A stretch of DNA of 64,000 bases from Desulfobacterium sp. (GTDB lineage: Bacteria > Desulfobacterota > Desulfobacteria > Desulfobacterales > Desulfobacteraceae): positions 1 to 64,000 of the forward strand of contig JAEINR010000002.1 in NCBI GenBank assembly GCA_016342325.1, in the 5' to 3' direction. Positions 8,834 to 18,500 of this stretch are shown here, piece by piece. The translations under genes and the position numbers were made by a program. Within the stretch, counting starts at the first letter, position 1; every line of letters starts with the position of its first letter. The notes under the pieces were generated by a model, which had not been told where the DNA came from, did not search any database, and saw nothing but the letters and a program-made list of their open reading frames with translations.

Positions 8834-11242
8834 CTAGTTTCTGAGCGGTTTACCGGTTTTCAGCATGTGATCGATCCTGGCCATGGTCTTCTCTTCTTTG
8901 GCAAGGTCGCAAAAGGCCTCTCGTTCGAGTTTGAGGATCGCTTCCTCGGTCACAAGGGTGTTCTTGTTGACATCACCGCCGCTCATAACATAGGCGATAC
9001 GTTTGGCAAGGAATGCATCATATTCGCTCATGAACTGACCTTCGAGCATGTTGTAGATCTCAGCATTGACCATGCCCTGGCCTGAATTACCCATGACCAG
9101 GAGACGTTTTTTTGCAGGGGGAGCATAGGCATCATCAACCATTCTCAGGACCTCTTTCTTGGCTTCGCCAATGAGGTTATCCCGGTTGAAGACGATCCTG
9201 TCTGCAAGGCCCAGATAGCCGTTGCCCTTAGCCTGGGCTGCGGACATGGAAACCTTGGCCATGGCAACGTTCATGAAAGCTGGGATGAATAACTTGGCAA
9301 GGTCGCTGTCCTTGGCCGTTCCTGCGGGAAGTGCGTTGATGAATTTCTTCCAGATGTTCATGCAACCACCACCGGCAGGCAGAAGGCCTACGCCGATCTC
9401 CACAAGACCCATATAGAGCTCTGAATGGGCCACGATCTTGTCGGCACCCAGGCAGGTCTCACATCCGCCGCCCAGTACCATGCCGTAGGGTGCTGCAACC
9501 ACGGGGAAGGGAGCGTATTTGGTTCTCTGGATGCCGTCCTGGGCCTTTTTAAGGAAGGCGTCGATCTCGGTGTATTTCTTGGCGTGGCAAAGTTTGGATA
9601 CAAAGGCAAGGTCTGCGCCTGCGGAAAATGCGCCGGGCATGCCGCCTGCCTCGTTTCCAATCACCATGCCCACACCGTTGGCATCCACATGGTCCAGGGC
9701 CTGGTCGATGGAATCGACGATCTCACCGTTGATGGCGTTCATCTTGGTGTGGAACTCTACGCAGAAAACACCGTCGCCGATGTCGATGAGGCTGGCTGAG
9801 GCATTCTCGAACACGGTTTTGTTGTTGCCCTTGGCCGCTGCCAGGGAAACCATGGTCTTGCTGACTGGGATGGCCTTGTAAGAAGCTGAGGCAAAGTCAT
9901 AGAACTCTTTGACGCCGTTCTCAAGCCTGTAGAAGCACTTGTTGCCGGCAGCGAGCATGGCCATGACATTGGCTGGAACCTCAAGACCTTCGGATTTCAT
10001 CCGCTCAACGGCCGCTTCCACGCCATAGGTGTCCCATACTTCAAAGGGGCCCATCTCAAAATTGTATCCCCATTTCATGGAGTTATCGATTTCGATGATG
10101 GTGTCTGAAATCTCGGGGATCCGGTTGGCGGCATACTGGAAGCTGTTGGCGGCCATCTTCCAGGCAAACTTGGCGCCCTTGTCATCTCCCGTGAGAACGC
10201 AAACCACTTTTTCAGCCAGGGTTGCCTTTTTCTTGGCCGCATCCAGGCAGGGGAAGGTGGGACGTACAAGATCTTCATACTCCAGGGTGGCGGGGTTGAT
10301 CACTTTTCTGATCTTTTTCCACTCAGGGGTGAGGTCGGTCTTGTAGAAACCCGCCCGGGTTTTGTTGCCCAGGAGATTCTTCTCGATCATTTTTTTGACA
10401 AACTCAGGAACAATAAAGGCGTCCCGCTGCTCGTCATCTTCACAAAGATCGTAGGAGTTCTGGCAGACATGGGACATGGTGTCGAGACCCACAAGGTCAG
10501 TGGTCTTGAAGATGGCTGTCTTGGGGCGGCCCAGGGCCGGTCCGAAGATGGCGTCCACTTCAGGAACCGTGAGGCCCTCTTCCAGCATGGCCTGCATCAC
10601 CTTTCCAATACCCTGTACGCCGATGCGGTTACCCACGAAGTTGGGGGTATCCTTGGCCCAGACAATACCTTTTCCGAGGTTTTTCTCGCCGTAGGTGGCG
10701 ATGAACTCAAGAACTTCGGGAAGGGTTTCAGCACCGGGGATCAACTCCAGGAGGTGCATGTAGCGGACGGGATTGAAAAAATGGGTGCCCATGAAGTGAT
10801 GCTTGAAATCAGGGGAAAGTCCTTCGGACATATCCTTTAAGGGGATACCCGAGGTGTTTGAGCTGATGACGGAACCGGGTTTTCTGATTCCTTCGATCCG
10901 CTTGAACAGCGCTTGCTTGATCTTGAGGTTTTCAACCACCACCTCAACGATCCAGTCACACTCTGCGAGTTTGTCAAAGTCGTCTTCCAGGTTGCCCGTG
11001 GTGATGAGCGCGGCATCCTTTTTGGTCATAAACAGTGACGGTGCCGATGCAAGGGCTGCATCCATACCGGCTTTTACAATTCTGTTTCTTGCTGTGGGAT
11101 CGTTTTTTTCTTCATCCTTCAGATCAAATGGAACAATGTCCAAAAGCAGTACATCCACTCCAGCACCGGCGAGGAGAGCAGCGATTCCGCCGCCCATGAT
11201 TCCAGACCCGATTACTGCAGCCTTTCTGATCTTTCTACTCAT
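8834..11242 (-). CDS. fadN: Bifunctional 3-hydroxyacyl-CoA dehydrogenase/enoyl-CoA hydratase (FadN type)
   Basis: An 802-residue multifunctional beta-oxidation enzyme. The NAD-binding GSGIMGGG motif begins at residue 12, followed by the 3HCDH N- and C-terminal domains (SSNTSG and HFFNPVRYMHLLE are visible). The crotonase (enoyl-CoA hydratase) domain comes last, from about residue 495, with the oxyanion-hole segments AFSAGAD and GMVLGGGCE. This dehydrogenase-first order is that of Bacillus FadN, opposite to enterobacterial FadB. It hydrates enoyl-CoA and oxidises 3-hydroxyacyl-CoA, passing product to the thiolase encoded directly downstream. A FadR-like palindrome lies 44 bases upstream of the start. 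Confidence 0.93.
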   Translation of the reverse strand: MSRKIRKAAVIGSGIMGGGIAALLAGAGVDVLLLDIVPFDLKDEEKNDPTARNRIVKAGMDAALASAPSLFMTKKDAALITTGNLEDDFDKLAECDWIVEVVVENLKIKQALFKRIEGIRKPGSVISSNTSGIPLKDMSEGLSPDFKHHFMGTHFFNPVRYMHLLELIPGAETLPEVLEFIATYGEKNLGKGIVWAKDTPNFVGNRIGVQGIGKVMQAMLEEGLTVPEVDAIFGPALGRPKTAIFKTTDLVGLDTMSHVCQNSYDLCEDDEQRDAFIVPEFVKKMIEKNLLGNKTRAGFYKTDLTPEWKKIRKVINPATLEYEDLVRPTFPCLDAAKKKATLAEKVVCVLTGDDKGAKFAWKMAANSFQYAANRIPEISDTIIEIDNSMKWGYNFEMGPFEVWDTYGVEAAVERMKSEGLEVPANVMAMLAAGNKCFYRLENGVKEFYDFASASYKAIPVSKTMVSLAAAKGNNKTVFENASASLIDIGDGVFCVEFHTKMNAINGEIVDSIDQALDHVDANGVGMVIGNEAGGMPGAFSAGADLAFVSKLCHAKKYTEIDAFLKKAQDGIQRTKYAPFPVVAAPYGMVLGGGCETCLGADKIVAHSELYMGLVEIGVGLLPAGGGCMNIWKKFINALPAGTAKDSDLAKLFIPAFMNVAMAKVSMSAAQAKGNGYLGLADRIVFNRDNLIGEAKKEVLRMVDDAYAPPAKKRLLVMGNSGQGMVNAEIYNMLEGQFMSEYDAFLAKRIAYVMSGGDVNKNTLVTEEAILKLEREAFCDLAKEEKTMARIDHMLKTGKPLRN

Positions 11243-11285
11243 GACTCCCTCCTGTATGTAATTTAAAATACATGTAACAATCTTA

Positions 11286-11303
11286 TGAATGAGTATTCAT
11301 TTT
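11286..11303. promoter_or_regulatory. FadR(TetR-family)-like operator upstream of fadN-fadA
   Basis: The sequence TGAATGAGTATTCATTTT matches the Bacillus subtilis FadR operator pattern TGAATGANTANTCATTCA, as I recall it, at all but two defined positions. It stands 44 bases before the fadN start, where a repressor would block transcription. The cognate regulator is not encoded beside it. Confidence 0.6.
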
Positions 11304-11468
11304 GGCTTAACAGAGTTGTTCATGGAATGTCAAGGAAATTCATCAATTATCTTCTTTGGGTAGGGCCGCTTTTTTGTCTTTCAATTTCAGAAAGTTATCC
11401 TTAATACTATAAGGGTTCCCTTCAGGGGGAAGAAAAAGGCACCCCGGAATGCTTACAGGTAAATGTTA

Positions 11469-11486
11469 TGAATGACGGTTCATGAC
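11469..11486. promoter_or_regulatory. Second, half-degenerate FadR-like palindrome
   Basis: TGAATGACGGTTCATGAC keeps the full left arm TGAATGA and four bases of the right arm of the neighbouring operator. It lies about 100 bases before the divergent toroid gene, so the same regulator may act on both sides. Confidence 0.35.
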
Positions 11487-11584
11487 ACTTCTTTGGCTGT
11501 ATCACCTTGCCATTCATCATAGGGTTTGATATTAAATTTAAATTTGTCCTGTTTTTAACGTAATTTCCGTCTGAGGAGAATTTA

Positions 11585-12625
11585 ATGGAGTTCGAAAATT
11601 TTCAAGCACGATCCTGTCCGACCCTGAATATTGACTCAGTGGCGCGATTCATCGTCTCTCTCCAGAGGGAAAGCGGAGAGATTCCCTGGCATGAAGGGGG
11701 GAAAACTGACCCCTGGGATCTCGTGGAATCGGCCATGGGATTGAATGTTGCCGGCTTTTACCGGGAAGCGGACCGGGCCTTTGAATGGATGCTCAGTAAC
11801 CAGAATGCCGACGGATCCTGGTACTCCTCCTATGTGGAGGGGCGGCCCAAGGATCGGACCTGTGAGACCAACATGAGCTCATACATCGCCACCGGGGTCT
11901 TCCACCATTGGCTGATCCGCAGGGAGATGGATTTTATCGAAGCCCTGTGGCCGGGGGTGGAGAAGGGTCTGGATTTTGCCATCTCCCTCCAAACCGAACG
12001 GGGAGAGATATACTGGGCCAAGAGCCCCGAGGGTGATGTCGATCCCATGGCGCTCCTGACCGGGTCCAGCTCCATCTATATGAGTCTGAAATGCGGCTTA
12101 AGCCTTGCCCGGCTCCTGGGAAAAGAGATGCCCCACTGGGAGCGGGCCTTTGAAAAGCTTGGCAGCAGCATCAGGGACAACATCCATATCTACAATATCA
12201 GCAAGTCCCGCTTTTCCATGTACTGGTTCTATCCGGTGCTTTCAGGGGTTCTCACCGGGGATGCGGCAGCCAAAAGGATCGAGCGGTACTGGAAAAAATA
12301 TGTGATCGAGGACCAGGGGGTCCGATGCGTGTCTGACCGCCCCTGGGTGACCATGGCCGAGACATCGGAGCTGGTGCTGGCCATTGCTGGCATGGGAAAG
12401 CCCGGGCTTGCAAAGATCGTTTTTTCCTGGATACAGGACCGGGTGTATGAGGATGACACCTTCTGGTGCGGCTACACCTTCCCCGACATGACCGTCTGGC
12501 CGGAGGAGAAGATCTCCTGGACCAATGCCGTGGCGCTCATGGCGGCCGATGCCCTCTATTCCATCACCCCCGGATCCCGGTTGTTCAGCCACGACGCCTG
12601 GGACGGGTTCAGGTTCAAGGGGTAG
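11585..12625 (+). CDS. Alpha/alpha-toroid (prenyltransferase/cyclase-like) protein of unknown function
   Basis: A 346-residue soluble protein. Repeated segments of the kind SQ.ESGEIPWHEG, NQNADGSWYSSYVEG and LQTERGEIYWAK resemble the QW-like repeats of alpha/alpha-toroid folds (terpene cyclases, prenyltransferases, six-hairpin glycosidases). I see no DxDD or DCTAE motif, so a squalene-hopene type reaction is not supported. The gene overlaps nothing, ends four bases before a hexapeptide-repeat acyltransferase gene, and the two are clearly cotranscribed. The pair may modify a lipid or surface glycan; that is inference. A FadR-like half-palindrome lies upstream. Confidence 0.6.
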   Translation: MEFENFQARSCPTLNIDSVARFIVSLQRESGEIPWHEGGKTDPWDLVESAMGLNVAGFYREADRAFEWMLSNQNADGSWYSSYVEGRPKDRTCETNMSSYIATGVFHHWLIRREMDFIEALWPGVEKGLDFAISLQTERGEIYWAKSPEGDVDPMALLTGSSSIYMSLKCGLSLARLLGKEMPHWERAFEKLGSSIRDNIHIYNISKSRFSMYWFYPVLSGVLTGDAAAKRIERYWKKYVIEDQGVRCVSDRPWVTMAETSELVLAIAGMGKPGLAKIVFSWIQDRVYEDDTFWCGYTFPDMTVWPEEKISWTNAVALMAADALYSITPGSRLFSHDAWDGFRFKG

Positions 12626-12629
12626 CGCC

Positions 12630-13352
12630 GTGCGAAAAGATCACCGTCCCTACCTCATCAAAAAAGCGTGGTTCGGCCTCCAGGACTTTTACCTCCACCA
12701 TTTTTTCGAACCCCAGCTGGAGAGTCTGGGTGCCAATCCCTATGTGGTGAAGCCCTGGCACATTGAGGTGTTTGGTGCGCCTGTGAAGATCGGTTCCCAT
12801 GTTACGTTGCTTGGGGCTTCGGATAAAAAAACCCGACTTACGGTCTGGACTGACAAGCCCGATGTCCCGGGCATCGAGATCGGCGACCATGTGCTCATCT
12901 CCCCGGGGGTCAGGATCAGTGCGGCCCAGGAGATCGTTATCTCCGACAACTGCATGATCGCCAGCAACGCCTACATCACCGATTCCGACTGGCACGGCAT
13001 CTACGACCGCAGCCTGCCCCCGGCCACGGCCTGTCCGGTTCGGCTGGAACCCAACGTCTGGATAGGGGACTCCGCCATTGTGTGCAAGGGGGTCACCATC
13101 GGTGAGAACAGCATTGTGGGGGCCGGGGCCGTGGTCTCCTCCGACATTCCGGCCAACGTCATTGCCGTTGGTAATCCGGCCCGGGTGATCAAGGAACTGG
13201 ACCCCGACCGGCCCATCACCACCCGGAAGGACCGGTTTTCGGATGTGGACCGGATCTCCATGCTTCTGGACAACCAGGACCGGGAGATGCTCCGGGAAAA
13301 CACCTTTTTCGGCTGGTTCCGCCACCTGCTCTTTCCCTCCAAAAATGGATAG
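12630..13352 (+). CDS. Left-handed beta-helix (hexapeptide) acyltransferase
   Basis: A 240-residue protein of the LbetaH acyltransferase superfamily. Hexapeptide repeats run through residues 45-190 (VKIGSHVTLLG, IEIGDHVLISPGVRIS, VWIGDSAIVCKGVTIGENSIVGAGAVV, IPANVIAVGNPARVIKEL), the last being the typical acetyltransferase C-cap. The sequence DSDWHGIYDR probably holds the catalytic histidine. A longer frame exists upstream, but it would overlap the previous gene by 100 bases; the GTG at 12630, four bases after that stop and preceded by AAGGGG, is preferred. It likely transfers an acetyl or other acyl group to a sugar or lipid, acting with the toroid protein; the substrate is unknown. A terminator follows. 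Confidence 0.8.
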   Translation: MRKDHRPYLIKKAWFGLQDFYLHHFFEPQLESLGANPYVVKPWHIEVFGAPVKIGSHVTLLGASDKKTRLTVWTDKPDVPGIEIGDHVLISPGVRISAAQEIVISDNCMIASNAYITDSDWHGIYDRSLPPATACPVRLEPNVWIGDSAIVCKGVTIGENSIVGAGAVVSSDIPANVIAVGNPARVIKELDPDRPITTRKDRFSDVDRISMLLDNQDREMLRENTFFGWFRHLLFPSKNG

Positions 13353-13436
13353 GCCCCACCGGATTTAAGTTCCTGTTGTATGGTGTAAAAAATTTCGGCG
13401 TTGCAAGCCGGGGAGCCGTCCCGTGATGTTTTATTG

Positions 13437-13463
13437 AAATCCCCCAAACGGGGGATTTTTTTT
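13437..13463 (+). terminator. Intrinsic terminator after acyltransferase gene
   Basis: AAATCCCCC (13437-13445) pairs with GGGGGATTT (13450-13458) across a four-base loop, followed by a run of eight T. Confidence 0.9.
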
Positions 13464-13504
13464 GTCCTTTCCCCCTGATAGGGTTCCCTAAAAAACAATA
13501 AGGT

Positions 13505-13554
13505 CTTGACAGGAATCAAACAATGTTTAAAATACACATTCAAACATTGTTTAA
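13505..13554 (+). promoter_or_regulatory. Sigma70 promoter with two TetR-type operators
   Basis: TTGACA (13505-13510), a 17-base spacer and TAAAAT (13528-13533) form a near-consensus promoter. Two copies of AAACANTGTTT, at 13518-13528 and 13542-13552, each a palindrome, sit with centres 24 bases apart across the spacer, the -10 box and the start region. This arrangement fits repression of the tetR-efflux operon by its own first gene product. Confidence 0.7.
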
Positions 13555-13586
13555 ATCGGCGGAAACGCCATATCAAGGCAGGAACC

Positions 13587-14252
13587 ATGAAAGATACAAA
13601 AACGCGGATTCTCGATGCCGCGGAACGGCTCATCACGGAGTTTGGAGCGGAAAAGGCCTCCCTTCGAAAAATTACGGATGAGGCCGGCGTCAACCTTGCG
13701 GCCATCAATTATCATTTTGGCTCAAAAAATAACATGATCTCGGCCATCATGGAGCGATTCCTCGCTCCCCTTTCAAGGGAACTGCACCAGAGCCTGGACA
13801 GGGTTTTGACCGGTGTTGAAAACGAAGTTCCGGAACTTAAGGCGGTGATCCGGGCCTATCTGACCCCCCTGCTCGAGTTTTCATTAAGATGCCCGGATCA
13901 TCAGAATTTTTTTATACAGATATACAGATACTATGATGACAAAGATGTGTTCATGCAGAGCATCCGGGGGATTGTTGAAAAAGACATAAACTACTATGCA
14001 CAAGCCTTTCTAAAGGCCCTGCCCCAGTTCTCCGAACAGACTGTTCTGTTGCGGCTGGCTTTTTTCAGGAACACCGCCTTTGGCATCATGGAGGGGGATT
14101 GTGTCATGGAGGAGAGCATTGGGGTGCTGGGACTTGACCTGGAGCGGGAGGAGATGATCGAAGAGATGGTGACCTATGCGGCGGCAGGGTTCAGGGCCGA
14201 TGCTAAAGATAAATTGTCAACTATTAAGAATGGGGAAAAGAATGAAAGTTAA
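13587..14252 (+). CDS. TetR/AcrR family transcriptional repressor of the efflux operon
   Basis: A 221-residue regulator. The N-terminal TetR helix-turn-helix is typical (TRILDAAERLITEFG, then LRKITDEAGVNLAAINYHFGSKNNMI). The C-terminal ligand-binding domain resembles the group of CerR/YbiH-like repressors. The ATG at 13587, with AAGGCAGGA in front, is chosen because the longer frame would include the promoter and operators at 13505-13554. It overlaps the following periplasmic adaptor gene by 11 bases and so belongs to the efflux operon, which it presumably represses until an inducer binds. Confidence 0.88.
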   Translation: MKDTKTRILDAAERLITEFGAEKASLRKITDEAGVNLAAINYHFGSKNNMISAIMERFLAPLSRELHQSLDRVLTGVENEVPELKAVIRAYLTPLLEFSLRCPDHQNFFIQIYRYYDDKDVFMQSIRGIVEKDINYYAQAFLKALPQFSEQTVLLRLAFFRNTAFGIMEGDCVMEESIGVLGLDLEREEMIEEMVTYAAAGFRADAKDKLSTIKNGEKNES

Positions 14253-15312
14253 GAACGGAATATTGGGACTGTTGATGGTGTCTGTGATGGTTGCAGCAGG
14301 ACCCTTGAAAGCAATGGCAAACGACGGCGGCCCACCCCCGGCCAGGGTAGTGACGGCGCCTGTCATCGAACGAAATGTTGCGGAAAGCACCCAGGTGGTG
14401 GGAACTCTTTTTTTTGACCGGGTCAGCAACCCCTCCACCGAGGTGAACGGGATTGTCCGTTCGGTCCATGTCAAAGAGGGGGAACTGGTGAAAAAAGGGG
14501 CTGTGATGTACCGCCTCAACACCGACTTCATCGATAACGAGATCCAATCGGTCCAGGCCAACATGGCCCAGGTCAAGGTGCGCCTTGTTAAGGCGGAAAA
14601 GGATCTGGGGCGATATGAAACCCTGTTCCAGCAGGAAGCGGCCAGTGAAAAGGAGTATGACGACATTGCCCTTTCCCGGGAGGATCTGATCAAGCAGACC
14701 GCCATCCTTTCCACCCAGCTGGACCTGGCCCGGCTTAAAAAACAGAAGAGCGTTATCCGGGCTCCCTTTGACGGGGTGGTGCTGGAAAAGACGTCCGAAA
14801 CCGGTGACTGGGTGTCCCCGGGCTCCAAGCTCTGCTCCCTGGGATCCATCAACGATCTCTTTGTCAAGGTGGGGGTGTCCGAGGATATCCTCTCCTTTGC
14901 GAAAAAAGGAGAGGCGGTGGCGGTGTCCATCGCCTCCCTTGAAAAAGAGGTGACCGGCACCATTGCCGGGGTGATTCCCGTGGCCGATCCCCAGACCAAG
15001 AGTGTGTTTGTCAAGGTGCGGCTGCCGGCCATGGAGAATCCCGTGCTCAACATGTCCGCCACCGTGGCCATGCCCGTGGGGGAGAAGAAGGACATGCTGC
15101 TGGTGCCCCGGGATGCCTTGGTGAGCCATAACGGCCAGTACATGGTCTACACGGTGGACGGGGGCAAGGCCGCTCCCATGCCTGTCACCATCATCTCCTA
15201 TGTGGGACAGCATGTGGCCATTGAATCCAATGGCTTCAAAGCGGACATGCCCCTGGTGGTGGACGGGAACGACCGGCTGAGACCTGGCCAGGCAGTGACC
15301 ATCATCAACTGA
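14242..15312 (+). CDS. RND efflux periplasmic adaptor (HlyD/membrane fusion protein)
   Basis: A 356-residue adaptor with a signal peptide (MKVKNGILGLLMVSVMVAAG...). A biotinyl-lipoyl-like half motif (VNGIVRSVHVKEGELVKKGA) is followed by a coiled-coil hairpin (residues about 95-155), the second lipoyl half (KSVIRAPFDGVVLEKTSETGDWVSPG) and beta-barrel domains. It bridges the inner-membrane RND pump and the outer-membrane channel encoded next. The ATG at 14242, inside the last codons of tetR and preceded by GGGGA, places the signal peptide at the N-terminus; the longer frame does not. The 206 bases after it carry a dispersed repeat. Confidence 0.9.
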   Translation: MKVKNGILGLLMVSVMVAAGPLKAMANDGGPPPARVVTAPVIERNVAESTQVVGTLFFDRVSNPSTEVNGIVRSVHVKEGELVKKGAVMYRLNTDFIDNEIQSVQANMAQVKVRLVKAEKDLGRYETLFQQEAASEKEYDDIALSREDLIKQTAILSTQLDLARLKKQKSVIRAPFDGVVLEKTSETGDWVSPGSKLCSLGSINDLFVKVGVSEDILSFAKKGEAVAVSIASLEKEVTGTIAGVIPVADPQTKSVFVKVRLPAMENPVLNMSATVAMPVGEKKDMLLVPRDALVSHNGQYMVYTVDGGKAAPMPVTIISYVGQHVAIESNGFKADMPLVVDGNDRLRPGQAVTIIN

Positions 15313-15398
15313 TATCAATAATAGCTTCTCGCCTGGGAATTGAGCCCTTCTCTTATCGCAACAGGTAACCCAAGGGATCCATTCGAGTGCAGACATCT

Positions 15399-15471
15399 TT
15401 AGCTTCTTAGCTCTGATTAGCGTGTTATTTTGGCAAGAGAGTAAGAAAACTTTTTGGGTTCTGGCTTGTCC
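15399..15471 (-). repeat. Dispersed repeat, copy A
   Basis: Read on the minus strand, this segment matches copy B (25117-25191) over most of 73 bases, including GACAAGCCAGAACCCAA, TTGCCAAAATAAC and ATCAGAGCTAAGAAGCTAA. It interrupts the efflux operon between the adaptor and pump genes. It does not look coding. Confidence 0.75.
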
Positions 15472-15518
15472 AGGTTAAGGGAGCGAAGGCCCGGCAGTAA
15501 CCGGGGGAATGATAAATT

Positions 15519-18500
15519 ATGAATGTGATTAAGAGTGCAATAGAGAGACCTGTTACCACGGCTGTCATGGTGATTCTGATCGTTCTGTTCGGTGTGATCG
15601 GGCTGATGAAGCTACCGGTTCAGCTGGCACCGGATACGGATCTGCCCGAGATTGAGGTGAGGACCTCCTGGTCCGGGGCTAGCCCCACGGAGATGGAAAG
15701 CGAGGTGGTGGAACGCCAGGAGGACAAGCTCAAGAGCCTCCAGAATCTCCAGAAGATGGAGAGCTCCTCCTACAACGACTACGCCACCATCACCCTCACC
15801 TTTGACCTGGCAACCGATATTGACACGGCCATGTTCCGGGTCTCCAACAAGCTCAACGAGGTGTCCGATTACCCGGACAACGTGCTGGAGCCCGTTTTGT
15901 CCAGTTCCGGCGGCTCTTCCCAGCCCATCATCTGGATGCTGATGAAGACCAAGGACGGGCCGGACACGGAGATTCTCAAGTACAAGACCTTTTTCGAAAA
16001 TGAGGTGCGCCAGTACATAGAGCGTATTGAGGGGGTTTCTTCCCTTTTGATCTTCGGCGGCACCGAGGACCAGCTGGAGATCGTGATTGATCCGGAAAAG
16101 ATGACCCGCCGGGGCATCACCATCAACCAGATCATTTCCAAGGTGAAGGCCGCCAACAGCGATGTGTCAGCCGGGGTGCTGGGCATTGACCGGAAGAATT
16201 ACCGGATCCGGACCGTGGCCAAGTTCCAGAACAGCTTTGATCCCCTGGACGTGGTGGTCTATGACGACGGCATGAAGCGGGTCTTTCTCAGGGATGTGGC
16301 CACCACCCGCATCGGGTACGAGCCCCAGTTTGTTTCGGTGATGGAGAACGCCCGGGAGGGTATTGTCATCGGTGTGAAAAAGCAGAAGGGCGCCAATGTC
16401 ATCGAGATCGTGGAACGGGTCAGGGCCGAAGTGGACCGCCTGAACACCGAGGTGTTGGCGGAAAAGAACCTCTACATCAACTGGGCCCATGATGAGGCGC
16501 CTTACATCCTGCAATCCATTGATAACATGAAGAAGAATGTGATCATCGGTGGTGTGCTGGCCATCATCATCCTGCTCATCTTTTTGGGAAGCCTGCGATC
16601 CACCATCACCATCGGCCTTGCCATTCCCATCTCGGCCATCGGCACATTTATTTTTCTGTGGCTGCTCGATCGGAACCTGAACGTGGTCAGCCTTGCCGGC
16701 ATCTCCTTTGCCGTGGGCATGCTGGTGGATAATTCCATTGTGGTGCTGGAGAACATCGACCGCCACCGCCAGACCGGAAAAAAAATCTTCGATGCCGTGC
16801 TTGATGGCGCCAACGAGGTGTTCGGGGCGGTGGTGGCCTCCACCCTTACCACGGTGGCGGTGTTCCTGCCGGTCATTTTCATCAAGCAGGAGGCGGGCCA
16901 GCTGTTCAAGGATATCTCCATCGCCATCACCGCCTCCATCGTTCTGAGTCTTCTGGTATCGGTCACCGTGATTCCTTCGTTCATGCATTTTATCTACAAA
17001 AACCAGAAGGTCCTTGGGGACAACAATAAAAAAAGCGTTTCCAAATCCGTGGGGGGGTTCTTTGTGAACCTGATCATGGGGGTGTCCAACCAGTTCCAGC
17101 GGAATGCCGTCACCCGGATTCTCTGCATTTTCGTGTTTACTTCCTTCTCCCTGGCCAGCGTCTGGGCCCTCATGCCCAAGGCCGAGTACCTGCCCCAGGG
17201 CAACCGGAACTTTGTCATGAGCATTCTGGTGCCGCCCCCGGGGTATTCTGCGGAAAAGCGCCGGGAGGTGGGGGAGTATCTGTTTGAACAGACAGATCAG
17301 TACAGGACCGCCGGGGACCACGGCCTGCCCGTGATCCGTAACATGTTCTATTTTTCCTCGGATTTCATGTCGGGCTTCGGCTTGTCTGCCATTGACGAAT
17401 ATGAGACCGAGGCAGGCCGGTTCATCCCGGCCATGAACCGAATCATCAACTCCCTCCCCGGCATGTTCGGTATCAGCATCCAGCCCGGTATATTTGAGAC
17501 CGGCATGGGCAAGGGGCGAACCGTGGATCTCAACATCTCCGGTGAGGACATGAACGAGATCGTCAAGGCCGGCGGCATGCTCTATGGGGCGGTTTCCCAG
17601 GCGGTTCCCGGGTCCCAGATCCGTCCGGTGCCCTCCCTTGAGATCACCTATCCCGAGGGACGGGTGATTGCCGACAAGCTCAAGCTTGCCGCCAACGGGC
17701 TCAACGAACAGGAGCTTGGCATCTATGTGGATGTGCTCATGAACGGCAGAAAGGTGGACGAGTTCGGTCCGGAGGGTCAGGACCGCATCGACCTTGTGGT
17801 ACGGGGCTCTGAAACCGAGTTCAAGACCCCGGAGGATATCCTCAACGCCCCCATTGTCAACAACATCGGCCGCCAGGTGCGGATCGGGGATGTGGCCACC
17901 ATCAAGTATGAGACGGGCATGACCCAGATCGACCGGCTGGAGAAGAAGCGGAACGTGCGGCTGGAGATCACGCCCCCGGTGTCCGTGCCCCTTCAGACGG
18001 CCATCGAGACCATCCAGGCCACCTGCGACACCCTGCTGGCATCGGGCCAGGTAAAAGATATCACCCTTGATCTCGGCGGCAATGCAGACAAGCTCGTGGA
18101 CACCTTCAACGCCCTGAAGTGGAACCTGCTTCTGGCACTCATGATCACCTATCTGTTGATGGCGGCGCTGTTTGAGAACTTTCTCTATCCGTTGATAATC
18201 ATGTTCAGCGTGCCCTTGGCTGCGGCCGGCGGGCTCATGGGCCTGAGGCTCGTGGACCTTGTGATCGCGCCCCAGCCCCTGGATGTGCTCACCATGCTCG
18301 GGTTCATCATCCTCATCGGCACCGTGGTGAACAACGCCATCCTCATCGTTCACCAGTCGTTGAACAACGTCAGAAACAAGGGCATGGAGGGAATGATGGC
18401 CATCTCGGAATCGGTGAAGACACGGATACGCCCCATCTTTATGAGCGCCTTTACCTCCATCTTCGGCCTCATGCCCCTTGTGATCGCCACCGGGTCCGGC

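Larger units (their letters stand above)
11243..11584. other. Divergent regulatory region between fadN and the toroid gene
   Basis: No gene is seen. The region contains two related palindromes (11286-11303 and 11469-11486) and should hold promoters for fadN-fadA leftward and for the toroid/acyltransferase pair rightward. A ribosome site (GGAG, 11575-11578) precedes the ATG at 11585. Confidence 0.55.

Noticed and set aside
14224-15396. A 390-codon antisense frame over the HlyD gene
   Set aside because: Same kind of shadow: His- and Gly-rich, no ribosome site, and the sense strand is a clear membrane fusion protein.
16167-18353. A 728-codon open frame antisense to the RND pump gene
   Set aside because: It is a shadow of a GC-rich gene with strong third-position bias; the translation is low complexity (many His, Gly, Asp) and matches no fold, while the sense frame is a complete RND pump.
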